A stretch of DNA of 49,635 bases, taken from positions 1 through 49,635 of the forward strand of contig JAUVLG010000010.1 in assembly GCA_030595835.1 (NCBI GenBank). The letters run 5' to 3'. How positions within the stretch are numbered: the stretch's first letter is position 1; every line of letters starts with the position of its first letter. Of this stretch, positions 1 to 7,918 are shown in pieces. The stretch is from Candidatus Eiseniibacteriota bacterium (GTDB taxonomy: Bacteria > Joyebacterota > Joyebacteria > Joyebacterales > Joyebacteraceae). Both the position numbers and the translations under genes were made by a program. A model generated the notes under the pieces. It was not told where the DNA came from and did no database searches. It saw only the letters and a list, made by a program, of their open reading frames with translations.

Positions 1-453
1 AAGGGTTGGTACTACACCTTCCTGCCCGGGACCTACTGGGTCAGCGTGTACAGCAGCGAGTCCGAACCCTGGGACTTCGTCCTCTACGACTTCATGCTCG
101 AGACGGACGAGCCGTGCCGCGACGATGCCTTCGAGGACAACGATTTTATCGAGGAGGCCGTGCAGACCCAGGCGAACGAGAACTACGATCTCACGGGGTG
201 CATGGTCGACGCGGACTACTTCTGGGTAGATCTCACGCAGGGCCAAACGCTGACCGTGACGGCCACGACCAACAGCTCCACCAACCGCCGCCTGAGACTG
301 TACGACACCTCGCAGGTCCAGGTGGCCTATTACAACGGCACGGAGGACCCAGCCTCGGTGAGCTACACCGCGACGGGCTCGGGCACGCACTACATCATGA
401 CGATGTTCTGGACCGACGGCACCGAATACGAGATGGACGTCGTCGTGGAGTAA
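1..453 (+). CDS. C-terminal part of a secreted protein with a pre-peptidase C-terminal (PPC) type domain, 5' truncated
   Basis: The reading frame is open from base 1 to the TAA at 451-453, so the gene starts outside the window. The visible 150 residues are acidic and rich in Tyr, Thr and Asp. The stretch from about residue 40 (DDAFEDNDF) through DADYFWVDLTQGQTLTV to the end has the look of a PPC beta-sandwich (PF04151 type), a non-catalytic domain that often ends secreted peptidases and surface proteins. The first 30 residues (YYTFLPGTYWVSVYSSES) resemble the end of a preceding copy of the same domain. No FlgD-type sorting domain follows. The catalytic part, if any, is not visible. Confidence 0.75.
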   Translation, partial: KGWYYTFLPGTYWVSVYSSESEPWDFVLYDFMLETDEPCRDDAFEDNDFIEEAVQTQANENYDLTGCMVDADYFWVDLTQGQTLTVTATTNSSTNRRLRLYDTSQVQVAYYNGTEDPASVSYTATGSGTHYIMTMFWTDGTEYEMDVVVE

Positions 454-482
454 CGGGCGAGAACAGCAGGTGCAGGAGGAAT

Positions 483-500
483 CGAGGGGCGCGTCCCTCG
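483..500. terminator. Small hairpin between convergent genes, possible bidirectional terminator
   Basis: CGAGGG (483-488) and CCCTCG (495-500) form a 6-bp stem with a 6-nt loop in the 48-bp gap between the end of the first gene and the end of the metH-like gene. The plus-strand tail is pyrimidine rich (TCTACTTCT). The stem is short, so this is tentative. Confidence 0.4.
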
Positions 501-501
501 T

Positions 502-2904
502 CTACTTCTGAAGGAGTTCGTTGACCATGGTCACCGCACCCGCGGCGTCCTTAGCGTAGCCGTCGGCGCCTATCGAGGCGGCGAACCTCTTCGTCACGAC
601 CGCTCCGCCAACCATCACGAGACACTTCAGTCCGGCTTGACGGAGCTTCCCGATGACCACGGGCATCTGACCAACCGTGGTCGTCATGAGAGCGGACAGT
701 GCGACAACGCCGGCGCCCTCGTCCCGTGCCACGTCGACGATACGCTCCGCCGGGACGTTCTTCCCGAGATCGACGACGCGGTACCCGTGGTTCTCCAGCA
801 TGCTCGCCAGGATGTTCTTGCCGATATCGTGGACGTCGCCCTCGACCGTCGCCACTACGACGGTGGCCCGGGCGGACGCCTCCTCCCCTTTCGGGAAGAG
901 CGGCTTCAGCTTCGCGAACGCCCTCTCGACCGTCTCGGCCGCGAGCATCATCTGCGGCAGGAAGCAGTCTCTCTTCTCGAAGCGCCTCCCGATCTCTTCC
1001 AGGGCCGGGATGAGAACGCCGTCGTTGATGGCCCGCGCCTCGAGGCCCTCCGCGAGCGCGTCGTCCACCATCGCCTCGATGCCATCAACGTTGCCGTCAA
1101 TGACTGCGCGCTCGATCCTGGTCTCGATACCATCCTGCGCCCTGGGCTCGGGTTCGCTCTTGCGCTTCTTGCGCCGCTTCATGTGCTCGCGGATATAGCC
1201 GGCGGAATCGCGGTCTCTGAGCGTCAGAACGGATGACGCCCGGAGCGTCGCCATCATGGACTCGTCCATGGGGTTCATGATGGCCGCGTCGAGCCCGCGC
1301 GCCATCGCCATCGCGAGGAAGCTCGCGTTCAGCACGCCGCGGTCGGGCAGGCCGTGGGACACGTTGGATACACCGAGTATCGTGGGAAGCCCAAGCTCGG
1401 TCCGCGCCAGCTCGACGGCCCGCAGCGTCTCCGGTACGCGCTCCTGCTCTGCCGAGACGGCGAGCGTGAGGCAGTCCGCGATCAGATGTTCCCTCGGGAC
1501 GCCGTGCCTGTCGGCGGCGTCCACCATGCGCCTCAGAATCGATATGCGGTCTTCGGCCGACGCCTTGATGCCGGTCTCGTCCATTGCGAGGCAAACGACC
1601 CCGGCGCCGAATCGCGCGGCCAGAGGCAACACTTGGTCCAGTTTGTCCGGTGCGCCGGTCACGGAGTTCAGAAGCGGCTTGCCGGCGAGCGCGGCCAGGG
1701 CGCCCTCGAAGGCCGCGGGGTTCATCGAGTCTATGGAGAGCGGCGCGGCGATCGAGTTCTCGAGCGCCACCGCGGCGCGCGTCATCATCGGAGCCTCGTC
1801 GACCCCCGGCACTCCGATGTTGACGTCCAGCACGTGCGCGCCGCTGACGTACTGCGCCCGCGCGTCGTTCACGATGATCTCCGTGCGCCCCTCGAGTACC
1901 TCCTGGGTGAGATCCTCGCGGTTCGTCGGGTTGATCCTCTCCCCCACAACCGCGAACGGGAGATTCTTCCCGATCTCGACGGTGCGCATCCTGCTCGAGA
2001 GCCGAAGCGCGGGTGGAACGTCACGCGACACGGGACGCACACCCCGAAGCCGTTCCCGCAGCAGCTCGATGTGCGCGGGACCGGTGCCACAGCAGCCTCC
2101 CACCAGACCGGCACCGACCGTGACCAGCTTCTCGGCATGGGACACGAACTCGTCCGGCCCCAGCCGGAAGACCGTCCTGCCGTCCACGAGCTCGGGCATG
2201 CCGGCGTTGGGCTGAACCAGAATGGGCGCACCGGTCACCTGCGCCATCCTGCCTACGACCTCGACCATCCGCTCCGGCCCCGTGGAACAGTTGGCCCCGA
2301 CCGCGAACGCTCCCATCGACGCCAGGACATTGGCGGCGGTGGCGGGGTCCGTGCCGGTCGGCGTGACGAACGTCTCGTCAAACGTCATCGTGATCATCAC
2401 GGGAAGCCCCGTGGCCTCGCGCGCGGCCAGAAGTGCCGCCTTCGCCTCCCTGAGGTCCGACATTGTCTCGATCAGAATGAAGTCGACTCCGCCCGCGGCC
2501 AGCACCTCCGCCTGCGCGCGGAACGAGTCGTAGGCGTCCCAGAACGACAGGTCACCCAGGGGCTCGACGAGCCTCCCGGTGGGTCCCATGTCGCCTGCGA
2601 CGAGAACCCCGTCGCGGGCGGCCTGCTTCGCCAGCCGGACGCCGGCGGCATTGAGTTCCTTGACGCGTTCGGACAACCCCACGGCACCGAGCTTGATTGA
2701 GGTGCCCCCGAACGTGTTCGTGCAGATGACATCGGCGAGAGGTACGTAGGCGCGGTGAATGCCGAGGACCTCGTCGGCATGGTCAACGTTCAGAAGCTCG
2801 AGGGCGTGACTGCCCGGTACCGCTTCCTGCAGCATGGTACCCATGCCGCCCTCGAAAATGACGACCCGTCCGTCGAGGAACGCGTGAAGCTCGGTATGCG
2901 TCAC
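502..2904 (-). CDS. metH: Cobalamin-dependent methionine synthase-like protein without reactivation domain
   Basis: Transfers a methyl group from 5-methyl-tetrahydrofolate through cobalamin to homocysteine, giving methionine (cytoplasm). Domains in order: homocysteine methyltransferase barrel (about 1-290) with zinc ligands C206 and C271-C272 (GGCCGTGP); pterin-binding barrel (about 310-580, VVGERINPTNRE, then DVNIGVPGVDE); helical B12 cap (about 600-675); B12 domain with DVHDIGKN, H692 being the expected lower axial cobalt ligand. At 800 aa it ends right after the B12 domain. The AdoMet-binding activation domain of E. coli MetH is missing, as in the short MetH of Thermotoga, where a separate protein does reactivation; none is seen here. 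The GTG start overlaps the metF stop (GTGA) and has GGAGG upstream, so the two are translationally coupled. Confidence 0.92.
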   Translation of the reverse strand: MTHTELHAFLDGRVVIFEGGMGTMLQEAVPGSHALELLNVDHADEVLGIHRAYVPLADVICTNTFGGTSIKLGAVGLSERVKELNAAGVRLAKQAARDGVLVAGDMGPTGRLVEPLGDLSFWDAYDSFRAQAEVLAAGGVDFILIETMSDLREAKAALLAAREATGLPVMITMTFDETFVTPTGTDPATAANVLASMGAFAVGANCSTGPERMVEVVGRMAQVTGAPILVQPNAGMPELVDGRTVFRLGPDEFVSHAEKLVTVGAGLVGGCCGTGPAHIELLRERLRGVRPVSRDVPPALRLSSRMRTVEIGKNLPFAVVGERINPTNREDLTQEVLEGRTEIIVNDARAQYVSGAHVLDVNIGVPGVDEAPMMTRAAVALENSIAAPLSIDSMNPAAFEGALAALAGKPLLNSVTGAPDKLDQVLPLAARFGAGVVCLAMDETGIKASAEDRISILRRMVDAADRHGVPREHLIADCLTLAVSAEQERVPETLRAVELARTELGLPTILGVSNVSHGLPDRGVLNASFLAMAMARGLDAAIMNPMDESMMATLRASSVLTLRDRDSAGYIREHMKRRKKRKSEPEPRAQDGIETRIERAVIDGNVDGIEAMVDDALAEGLEARAINDGVLIPALEEIGRRFEKRDCFLPQMMLAAETVERAFAKLKPLFPKGEEASARATVVVATVEGDVHDIGKNILASMLENHGYRVVDLGKNVPAERIVDVARDEGAGVVALSALMTTTVGQMPVVIGKLRQAGLKCLVMVGGAVVTKRFAASIGADGYAKDAAGAVTMVNELLQK

Positions 2905-3788
2905 AGCCCTGCCTCCTCAACGATTCGCGGGGTGATCTTTTCCCACATGACCGGCATCAGATGGACGCCCGCGACGCCGTCGATATCACGCAGCTCGCGG
3001 ATGAGCTCGCACGCGAGACGGACGCCCTCTTCCGCAGGGTCCGCAGCACCTTCCAGACGCCGGATGGTATCGTCCGGAATCATCATTCCGGCGACCTCGT
3101 CTTTCATGTACTTGAGCGCACGAACCGACCGCGTGGGCAGGACGCCCGGGAGTATCTTCACCTTTGTGTGAAGGCCGAGGTCGCGCACGCCGTCCATCCA
3201 TCGCCGGAACCGCGCGACGTCGAAGACGGCCTGTGTCTGGATGAAATCGACACCCGCCGCGACCTTCTTGGCGATTCGGACGAGTCGAAGCCCCATGGGC
3301 TCCGCGAACGGATTCGCGGCCCCGCCGAGCAGCACGTCGGGGGGCCTTTTCAGTTCGGCGCCGTTCATGAGGTGGCCGTCACGCATGCCGTGGGCTACCG
3401 AGATAAGCTGGACCGAATCAAGATCGAACACCGGCCTGGCGTCGGGCTGATTCCCCATGACCATGTGGTCACCGGTCAGAAGCAGCAGGCTCCTGACACC
3501 CAGCGCCGCGGCGCCGAGAATGTCGCTCTGAAGCGCGATGCGGTTACGGTCGCGGCACGTCATCTGGACGACGGGGTCTAGCCCCTCGTCCAAGAGCAGC
3601 TTCGCGGCGGCGATGGACGACTGCCGGACGATACCCGTCTGGTTGTCGGTGACGTTGACCGCATCCACGCCACGGAAGTGTTCCGCCTTCTTCCGAACGA
3701 GGTCCGGAGACGCGCCGAGCGCCGGACCCAGTTCACCGGTGACGATGAAGCGTCCGCTGTCGATGGCTTCCTTGAGAGTTCGCTCCAA
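2901..3788 (-). CDS. metF: 5,10-methylenetetrahydrofolate reductase
   Basis: Reduces methylene-THF to methyl-THF, the substrate of the downstream metH-like enzyme. The protein is one FAD-binding TIM barrel; visible family signatures are TGELGPALG near the N-terminus, NVTDNQTG, TCRDRNR and LLLTGDH. The frame is open upstream to 4007 but would run into metV. I chose the TTG at 3786-3788 because GGAG lies 9 nt before it and the product (295 aa, beginning ERTLKEAIDSGRF) has normal MetF length. The next gene on the strand, metV, encodes the zinc/iron-sulfur partner found with MetF in acetogens, which suggests a MetFV-type enzyme rather than a plain NADH-dependent MetF. Confidence 0.9.
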   Translation of the reverse strand: MERTLKEAIDSGRFIVTGELGPALGASPDLVRKKAEHFRGVDAVNVTDNQTGIVRQSSIAAAKLLLDEGLDPVVQMTCRDRNRIALQSDILGAAALGVRSLLLLTGDHMVMGNQPDARPVFDLDSVQLISVAHGMRDGHLMNGAELKRPPDVLLGGAANPFAEPMGLRLVRIAKKVAAGVDFIQTQAVFDVARFRRWMDGVRDLGLHTKVKILPGVLPTRSVRALKYMKDEVAGMMIPDDTIRRLEGAADPAEEGVRLACELIRELRDIDGVAGVHLMPVMWEKITPRIVEEAGL

Positions 3789-3868
3789 CGGATAGGTCTC
3801 CTGCAGTTCGCGTTCGTCCGAGCGAGGGCAAGCGCCACGGCTCTCGATCGTCCGCGCGAGGGTAAGCG

Positions 3869-4396
3869 CTACGGTTTGCGCTCTTGTCGGACGCGCTTCG
3901 CCACGTCTAGATCGAGCCTTCGCACGATCCGGGCGACGCGCCACGTGGGGGCATCTTCCCGCCCGCGGAACACGTTCAGCCAGGTGGATGTGTGTTCGAG
4001 ATCCCAACGGTGCGCCGCGAGCATCTCCGTCAGCATAGGGACGCGACCGAGCAATCGCGACCTGGCGTAGATGGCGTACCAGATGCAGCGCTTCTCAGGG
4101 AAAACCTCGCAGTAGCCCCCGGGCCTTGTGCCGCCGCAGGCTCCGTTACGGAGGCGCTTGGGACAGCGCTGCGAACAGATGAAAGCGGTGTGGCTGAGAA
4201 CACAGTCGCCACACCGCTGACATTTGAACATCGGTATCTTGATGAGGTTCTCGAACAACAATCCCAGGCCGGAGACACAACGCTCCAGCGACGGCCTCGC
4301 TGACAGGAAGCCGTCCAGCCGACTGCTGAATCTGGAGATCTCGCGTTCGCTCATGTGCCCAGCGCCCGAGTTCCGGTCCGGCTTCCCAACGGTCAC
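3869..4396 (-). CDS. metV: MetV-like protein, methylenetetrahydrofolate reductase C-terminal (cysteine-rich) family
   Basis: The core (CQRCGDCVLS, then CSQRCPKRLRNGACGG and GYCEVFPEKRC) is the cysteine-rich signature of the MTHFR_C family (PF12225), the small subunit that pairs with MetF in the Wood-Ljungdahl methyl branch of acetogens and some other anaerobes. It is thought to link MetF to electron donors other than NADH. The GTG at 4394-4396 lies 2 nt after the stop of the panB remnant and neither it nor the alternative ATG at 4352-4354 (MSEREISRF) has a clear Shine-Dalgarno, so the start is uncertain. The gene ends about 80 bp before the metF TTG. Confidence 0.85.
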   Translation of the reverse strand: MTVGKPDRNSGAGHMSEREISRFSSRLDGFLSARPSLERCVSGLGLLFENLIKIPMFKCQRCGDCVLSHTAFICSQRCPKRLRNGACGGTRPGGYCEVFPEKRCIWYAIYARSRLLGRVPMLTEMLAAHRWDLEHTSTWLNVFRGREDAPTWRVARIVRRLDLDVAKRVRQERKP

Positions 4397-4398
4397 CT

Positions 4399-4715
4399 CT
4401 AGTCGACGTCGATTCCCAACTTCTCGAACTCTTCCTTCGACATCTTGTAGCAGTGCTCAGGCTGCGGGAAGTCTTTCGACTTCACGTCCTCGATGTACTG
4501 ACGGAAGGCTCCATCGAGTACCTCCGTCAGGTCGACGTACTTCCGGACGAACTTCGGGCGGCACGCACTCGACCAGCATGCCCCACACTCCGGCCTCCTG
4601 GAGAGCGATGGCATCCTCGACGAGCTTCTGAGCCGCGTCGGCGGTCTTGCCCTGCACCCGGTATCCTCCGAGCGCGGGCGCCGACCGGCTTCCCGTGTGC
4701 GAGGTTCTTTCTCTA
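4399..4715 (-). pseudogene. panB: Decayed C-terminal remnant of panB (ketopantoate hydroxymethyltransferase)
   Basis: Two frames hold adjoining pieces of PanB. The frame ending at 4457 reads LGGYRVQGKTADAAQ ... EAGVWGMLVECVPP, the conserved centre of the enzyme. The frame ending at 4399 reads KFVRKYVDLTEVLDGAF ... VKSKDFPQPEH, its C-terminal helices. They meet at about 4545-4560. The segment that should lie between them (TIGIGAG and the following loop, roughly 40 residues in the family) is absent, and the catalytic N-terminal half is not found upstream. The gene has therefore lost its 5' half, carries an internal deletion and a frameshift, and cannot make an active enzyme. PanB also uses methylene-THF, which fits its place ahead of metV-metF-metH. 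Confidence 0.8.
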
Positions 4716-4745
4716 CCAGTATCGCCCAGCCTGTGGTGAACCAAG

Positions 4746-4775
4746 AGTCTATCAAACCAGCGGGGCCGTTTTCAA
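4746..4775 (-). promoter_or_regulatory. Possible sigma70 promoter of the panB remnant-metVF-metH cluster
   Basis: Read on the minus strand: TTGAAA (4770-4775), 18-bp spacer, TAGACT (4746-4751). It sits downstream of the terminator of the preceding operon and upstream of the panB remnant. The -10 matches 4 of 6 and the -35 matches 5 of 6. Confidence 0.4.
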
Positions 4776-4836
4776 CTCGAATCGGGGACAGGAAGGCCAG
4801 ACACCCCGGAGGCCGCTCACCGACGCGATCCAGGAA

Positions 4837-4872
4837 CCAGCAAAGAACAGCCCGGGCACAAGGCCCGGGCTG
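4837..4872 (-). terminator. Intrinsic terminator of the rex-mbx operon
   Basis: A perfect 10-bp stem, CAGCCCGGGC (4848-4857) and GCCCGGGCTG (4863-4872), with a 5-nt loop. On the minus strand it is followed by TTCTTTGCTGG. It lies about 60 bp beyond the stop of the last gene of the operon. Confidence 0.8.
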
Positions 4873-4934
4873 CCCACGTGAGCGAGGCCGCTGGAAAGGC
4901 AGCGCTCTCACTCGTCGATGTACTTGAACGAGAT

Positions 4935-6785
4935 CTACTTACTCTGCATCCACCTGTGGATACCCTCCGACGCGATCTTCGCGTCGGCGATGGCCGTGAC
5001 GGCGTCCAGGTTGATGTTGACGATGTCGCCCCCGGCGAAGACACCCGGCAGAGAGGTCATTCCATCTTCGTCCACACTGACCTTCCTCATCGCGGTGAAC
5101 TCCATCTTCTCGAACTCGCCCTCGGGGACGAATGAGAAGTCCGGACCCTGCCCGATCGCCTCGATAATCATCGTTCCCTCGAGGACCATTTCCTCGTCCT
5201 CACGGAACGTCGGCGCGAACCGGCCTTCATCGTCGAACACGGACTTCACCTTCATACACAGAAGCCCCTTGACGTTGCCTCCATCGTCGAGCAAGACCTT
5301 CTTGGGACCCCAGGCCGGGTTGAACTCGATCCCTTCCTCCCGGGTCTCCTCGATCTCCTCGGAGGTGGCGGGCATCTCGTCCCAATCCTCGAGTGACACC
5401 ATTCTGGTAACGGTCTTCTCGCCGGGATGCTGGATCTGCTGGAGCCGTAGAGCCTCCCTGGCCACGTCCATCGCCACGTTCCCGCCGCCTATGACGACGA
5501 TCTCCTTCGTGACCGCGGTCGGCCGGTCCGTCTTGTTCTTGCGGAGGAAGTCGAGCGCCAACCCGCACTTCTCTGAGTTGTCGACCCCGGTGGACCGGCT
5601 CTTCGTCAGGCCGACTCCCAGGTAGACCGCGTCGAACTCCTGCCGCAGCCCTTCGAAGCTCACGTCCTTCCCCACTCGCGTGTTGAACCGGAAATCCACG
5701 CCCAGTGAAGCGATGTAATCGACGTCCTTGTCGATGCTCGCGAGCGGCAGCCTGTAGCGCGGCGGCCCCACTCGGATCATGCCGCCTCCGCCCTCGAGTT
5801 CATCGAACACGACGACCTCGTGCCCCATCAGCCTCAGGAAGTAGGCCACGGACAGACCACCGGGCCCCGCTCCCACGACCCCCACCTTCTTGCCGGTCGG
5901 CTGCCCCGGCGCCTGCTCCAGCACCGTCTTGTAATCACGGATGGAGTCTGATACGAACCTCTTCAGCCACCTGATGGCGACGGGCTCGCCCCTCAGGCGG
6001 AGTGCGCAGGCGTCCTCGCAGTGCTTCATACAGAGCCTGCCGCATATGGCGGGGATGGGATTGTCCTCGTATATCTTCCTGAGAGACTCCTCGGGCTCGT
6101 CGTTGTAGACCGCCAGGATGTAGTCCGAAATCTTCATGTGGGCCGGGCACGCGTCCTCACAGAGACCGCACCCGAGACACCTCGCGGCTTCGTGCACCGC
6201 CTCCTCTTTGCTGTACCCGATGACCTGCTCGACGAACGACAGCTTGCGCTCCGTCGGCGGAATCTCCGGCATCGGTACTCTCTCGGGCTCGAAGAGCGCA
6301 TAGTCCAGATCGGAAGAGAACCCCTCGTAGTTGCGCTTCCGGTGAGACAGGCTGGCCTTGAGAACCGAGTAGCTCTCGTCGGGAACGAACTTCTCTTGGT
6401 CGGCCTTGTCATCCCTCGGCGTGAAGACGAACGTGTCAGTGTCGAAATGGGTGTGAAAATAGTCCCTGGAGAGCCTCAGCGAACCGGGCGGGCAGATGTC
6501 GACGCAGAGCCCGCAGAAACAGCACCTGCCGTAGTCCAGTCGCGGACGCTCGTTCTTCATCCCCGGAACGGACTCGAGCTCCGCGATCTCTATCATCTCG
6601 ATGGCGTCGTTCGGACAGATCTCGGCGCAGTTGCCGCACCCCGTGCACGTGTCCCAGTCGTTCAGGTGGAAGCCCCTGTACCGGAGCGCGGGTTCCTTCG
6701 GCGTGAACGGATAGCAGGTGGTCTTCGGCTTGCCGAAAAGATGCTTGCCGACACTCAGTGAGTTGAGAAAGCCCCTCTTAGACAT
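4935..6785 (-). CDS. NuoI/MbxN-like two-cluster ferredoxin fused to a GltD-like FAD/NAD(P)-binding oxidoreductase
   Basis: Residues 1-110 are a NuoI-type subunit: C47-x2-C50-x2-C53-x3-C57P and C88-x2-C91-x2-C94-x3-C98P would hold two [4Fe-4S] clusters. From about 190 the protein becomes like the glutamate synthase small subunit GltD/NfnB: a further cysteine set (ARCLGCGLCEDACP, CGRLCMKHCEDAC), an FAD dinucleotide fold (VVGAGPGGLSVAYFL, about 300), an NAD(P) fold (VVIGGGNVAMD, about 415) and a closing FAGGD motif. No glutamine amidotransferase or glutamate synthase large subunit is nearby. As last gene of the Mbx-like operon it fills the MbxN/NuoI slot. The fusion suggests that the flavin module docks permanently on the peripheral arm and exchanges electrons with NAD(P)(H) there; direction and cofactor preference are inferred. 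Confidence 0.9.
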   Translation of the reverse strand: MSKRGFLNSLSVGKHLFGKPKTTCYPFTPKEPALRYRGFHLNDWDTCTGCGNCAEICPNDAIEMIEIAELESVPGMKNERPRLDYGRCCFCGLCVDICPPGSLRLSRDYFHTHFDTDTFVFTPRDDKADQEKFVPDESYSVLKASLSHRKRNYEGFSSDLDYALFEPERVPMPEIPPTERKLSFVEQVIGYSKEEAVHEAARCLGCGLCEDACPAHMKISDYILAVYNDEPEESLRKIYEDNPIPAICGRLCMKHCEDACALRLRGEPVAIRWLKRFVSDSIRDYKTVLEQAPGQPTGKKVGVVGAGPGGLSVAYFLRLMGHEVVVFDELEGGGGMIRVGPPRYRLPLASIDKDVDYIASLGVDFRFNTRVGKDVSFEGLRQEFDAVYLGVGLTKSRSTGVDNSEKCGLALDFLRKNKTDRPTAVTKEIVVIGGGNVAMDVAREALRLQQIQHPGEKTVTRMVSLEDWDEMPATSEEIEETREEGIEFNPAWGPKKVLLDDGGNVKGLLCMKVKSVFDDEGRFAPTFREDEEMVLEGTMIIEAIGQGPDFSFVPEGEFEKMEFTAMRKVSVDEDGMTSLPGVFAGGDIVNINLDAVTAIADAKIASEGIHRWMQSK

Positions 6786-6814
6786 CGTCCCTGTTGTCTC
6801 CCTGCCGCATGCGG

Positions 6815-7912
6815 CTATCTGTCGATCTCCGGGGCCACCACGTACATGCTCATCATGATGTTGCCGACATCCGCGATGTTCGCGCCCACGAGCGTCTTCT
6901 CGAGAATGGCGAGCCCGTGGGCGTAAGATGGGGTCCGGAAGTGCACCCTGTGCGGTTTCTCCCCGCCGTCACTCACGAGATAGAGTCCCAGTTCCCCGCG
7001 CGACGACTCGCAGCGGACGTAGGCCTCACCCGCCGGGATCTTCCACTTAAGCGGGTTCGGAACCCGATTGTAGACGTCGCCCTCGGGCATCGCGTCGATA
7101 AGGTTAAAGATCATGTGAACGCTCTCGATCATCTCGTCCCGGACCACGCATATCCTCGAGTACGCGTCCCCGTCATCCCGGGTGTGAACCTCCCACGGAA
7201 CTCTGTCGTATGCCGCGTAGGGATCGACCTTTCTCACATCGTACTTCATGCCGGTGGCCCGGATCACCTGGCCGACACCACCCATCGCCAACGCCTCCTC
7301 CCGAGAGACGACTCCGACTCCCCTGGCTCTCTCGGAGAACAGCTTGTTGTTGAAAAACGTGGTGTCGTAGTCCGGAACGCAACCGCCGATCGAGTGAAGT
7401 GTGCTAACCATCCTGTCCGTGAAGCCCTCGGGGAAGTCCCTCCTCACACCGCCCGGCCAGACGTATATGTGGTAGACCCGACCTCCGGTCAGCTCCTCAA
7501 ACAGGTCCAGCACGAGGTCCCTGTGGTACATGGCCCAGTTGGAGACCGTGTCGAAACCGAGCATGTTCGCGTAGGCCCACAGACCGAAGAGGTGCGAACT
7601 GACCCGCGCGAGCTCCAGGTAGATGCTCCTGACGAACTGGGCTCTCTCGGGCACCTCGATCCCGGCGAGCTTCTCCACGCCCATGGCATAGATCATCTCC
7701 ATGTGGTCGGGATCCACCAGGTTGATCCTGCACACCATGGGGAAGTTCTTAATCCAGGAGCGCCCTTCCATGAGCTTCTCAAAGCCCCTGTGCAGATAGC
7801 CGGGATTGGCCGTGGCCTCGAGGATGCGGTCCCCCTCAACCTTCAGCGTAATGCTGAAGTTGCCGACCATTCCCAGATGCTGGGGACCGAAATAGAGCTC
7901 GAGCTCTCGCAT
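6815..7912 (-). CDS. nuoD: NuoD/MbxL-like 49-kDa subunit lacking Ni ligands and canonical quinone-site residues
   Basis: Family identity is clear from GPQHLGMVG, VEKLAGIEVPERAQF and the C-terminal VVAPEIDR. In [NiFe] hydrogenases two CxxC pairs hold the metal. Here the first pair reads C61-RI-N64 and the C-terminus has no cysteine, so a Ni-Fe site is excluded. In complex I the chamber has a His in 'HPSTHG' and a Tyr in 'DYVS'; here these positions read Val (HLGMVG) and Leu (NLVD). The protein therefore resembles the Mbx (MBS) type, where the former active site has been remodelled. 365 aa is normal for the short hydrogenase-related forms. GGAAGG precedes the ATG; 6 bp separate it from the nuoC stop. 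Confidence 0.9.
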   Translation of the reverse strand: MRELELYFGPQHLGMVGNFSITLKVEGDRILEATANPGYLHRGFEKLMEGRSWIKNFPMVCRINLVDPDHMEMIYAMGVEKLAGIEVPERAQFVRSIYLELARVSSHLFGLWAYANMLGFDTVSNWAMYHRDLVLDLFEELTGGRVYHIYVWPGGVRRDFPEGFTDRMVSTLHSIGGCVPDYDTTFFNNKLFSERARGVGVVSREEALAMGGVGQVIRATGMKYDVRKVDPYAAYDRVPWEVHTRDDGDAYSRICVVRDEMIESVHMIFNLIDAMPEGDVYNRVPNPLKWKIPAGEAYVRCESSRGELGLYLVSDGGEKPHRVHFRTPSYAHGLAILEKTLVGANIADVGNIMMSMYVVAPEIDR

Positions 7913-7918
7913 GAGTTC

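Noticed and set aside
2901-4007. metF beginning at 4007
   Set aside because: That start would overlap metV by about 140 bp and add an Arg-rich leader foreign to the family; the TTG at 3788 has a good ribosome-binding site.
4935-6785. Glutamate synthase small subunit
   Set aside because: The GltD-like half is fused to a NuoI-like domain in a respiratory operon and no large subunit is present; a role in glutamate synthesis is unlikely.
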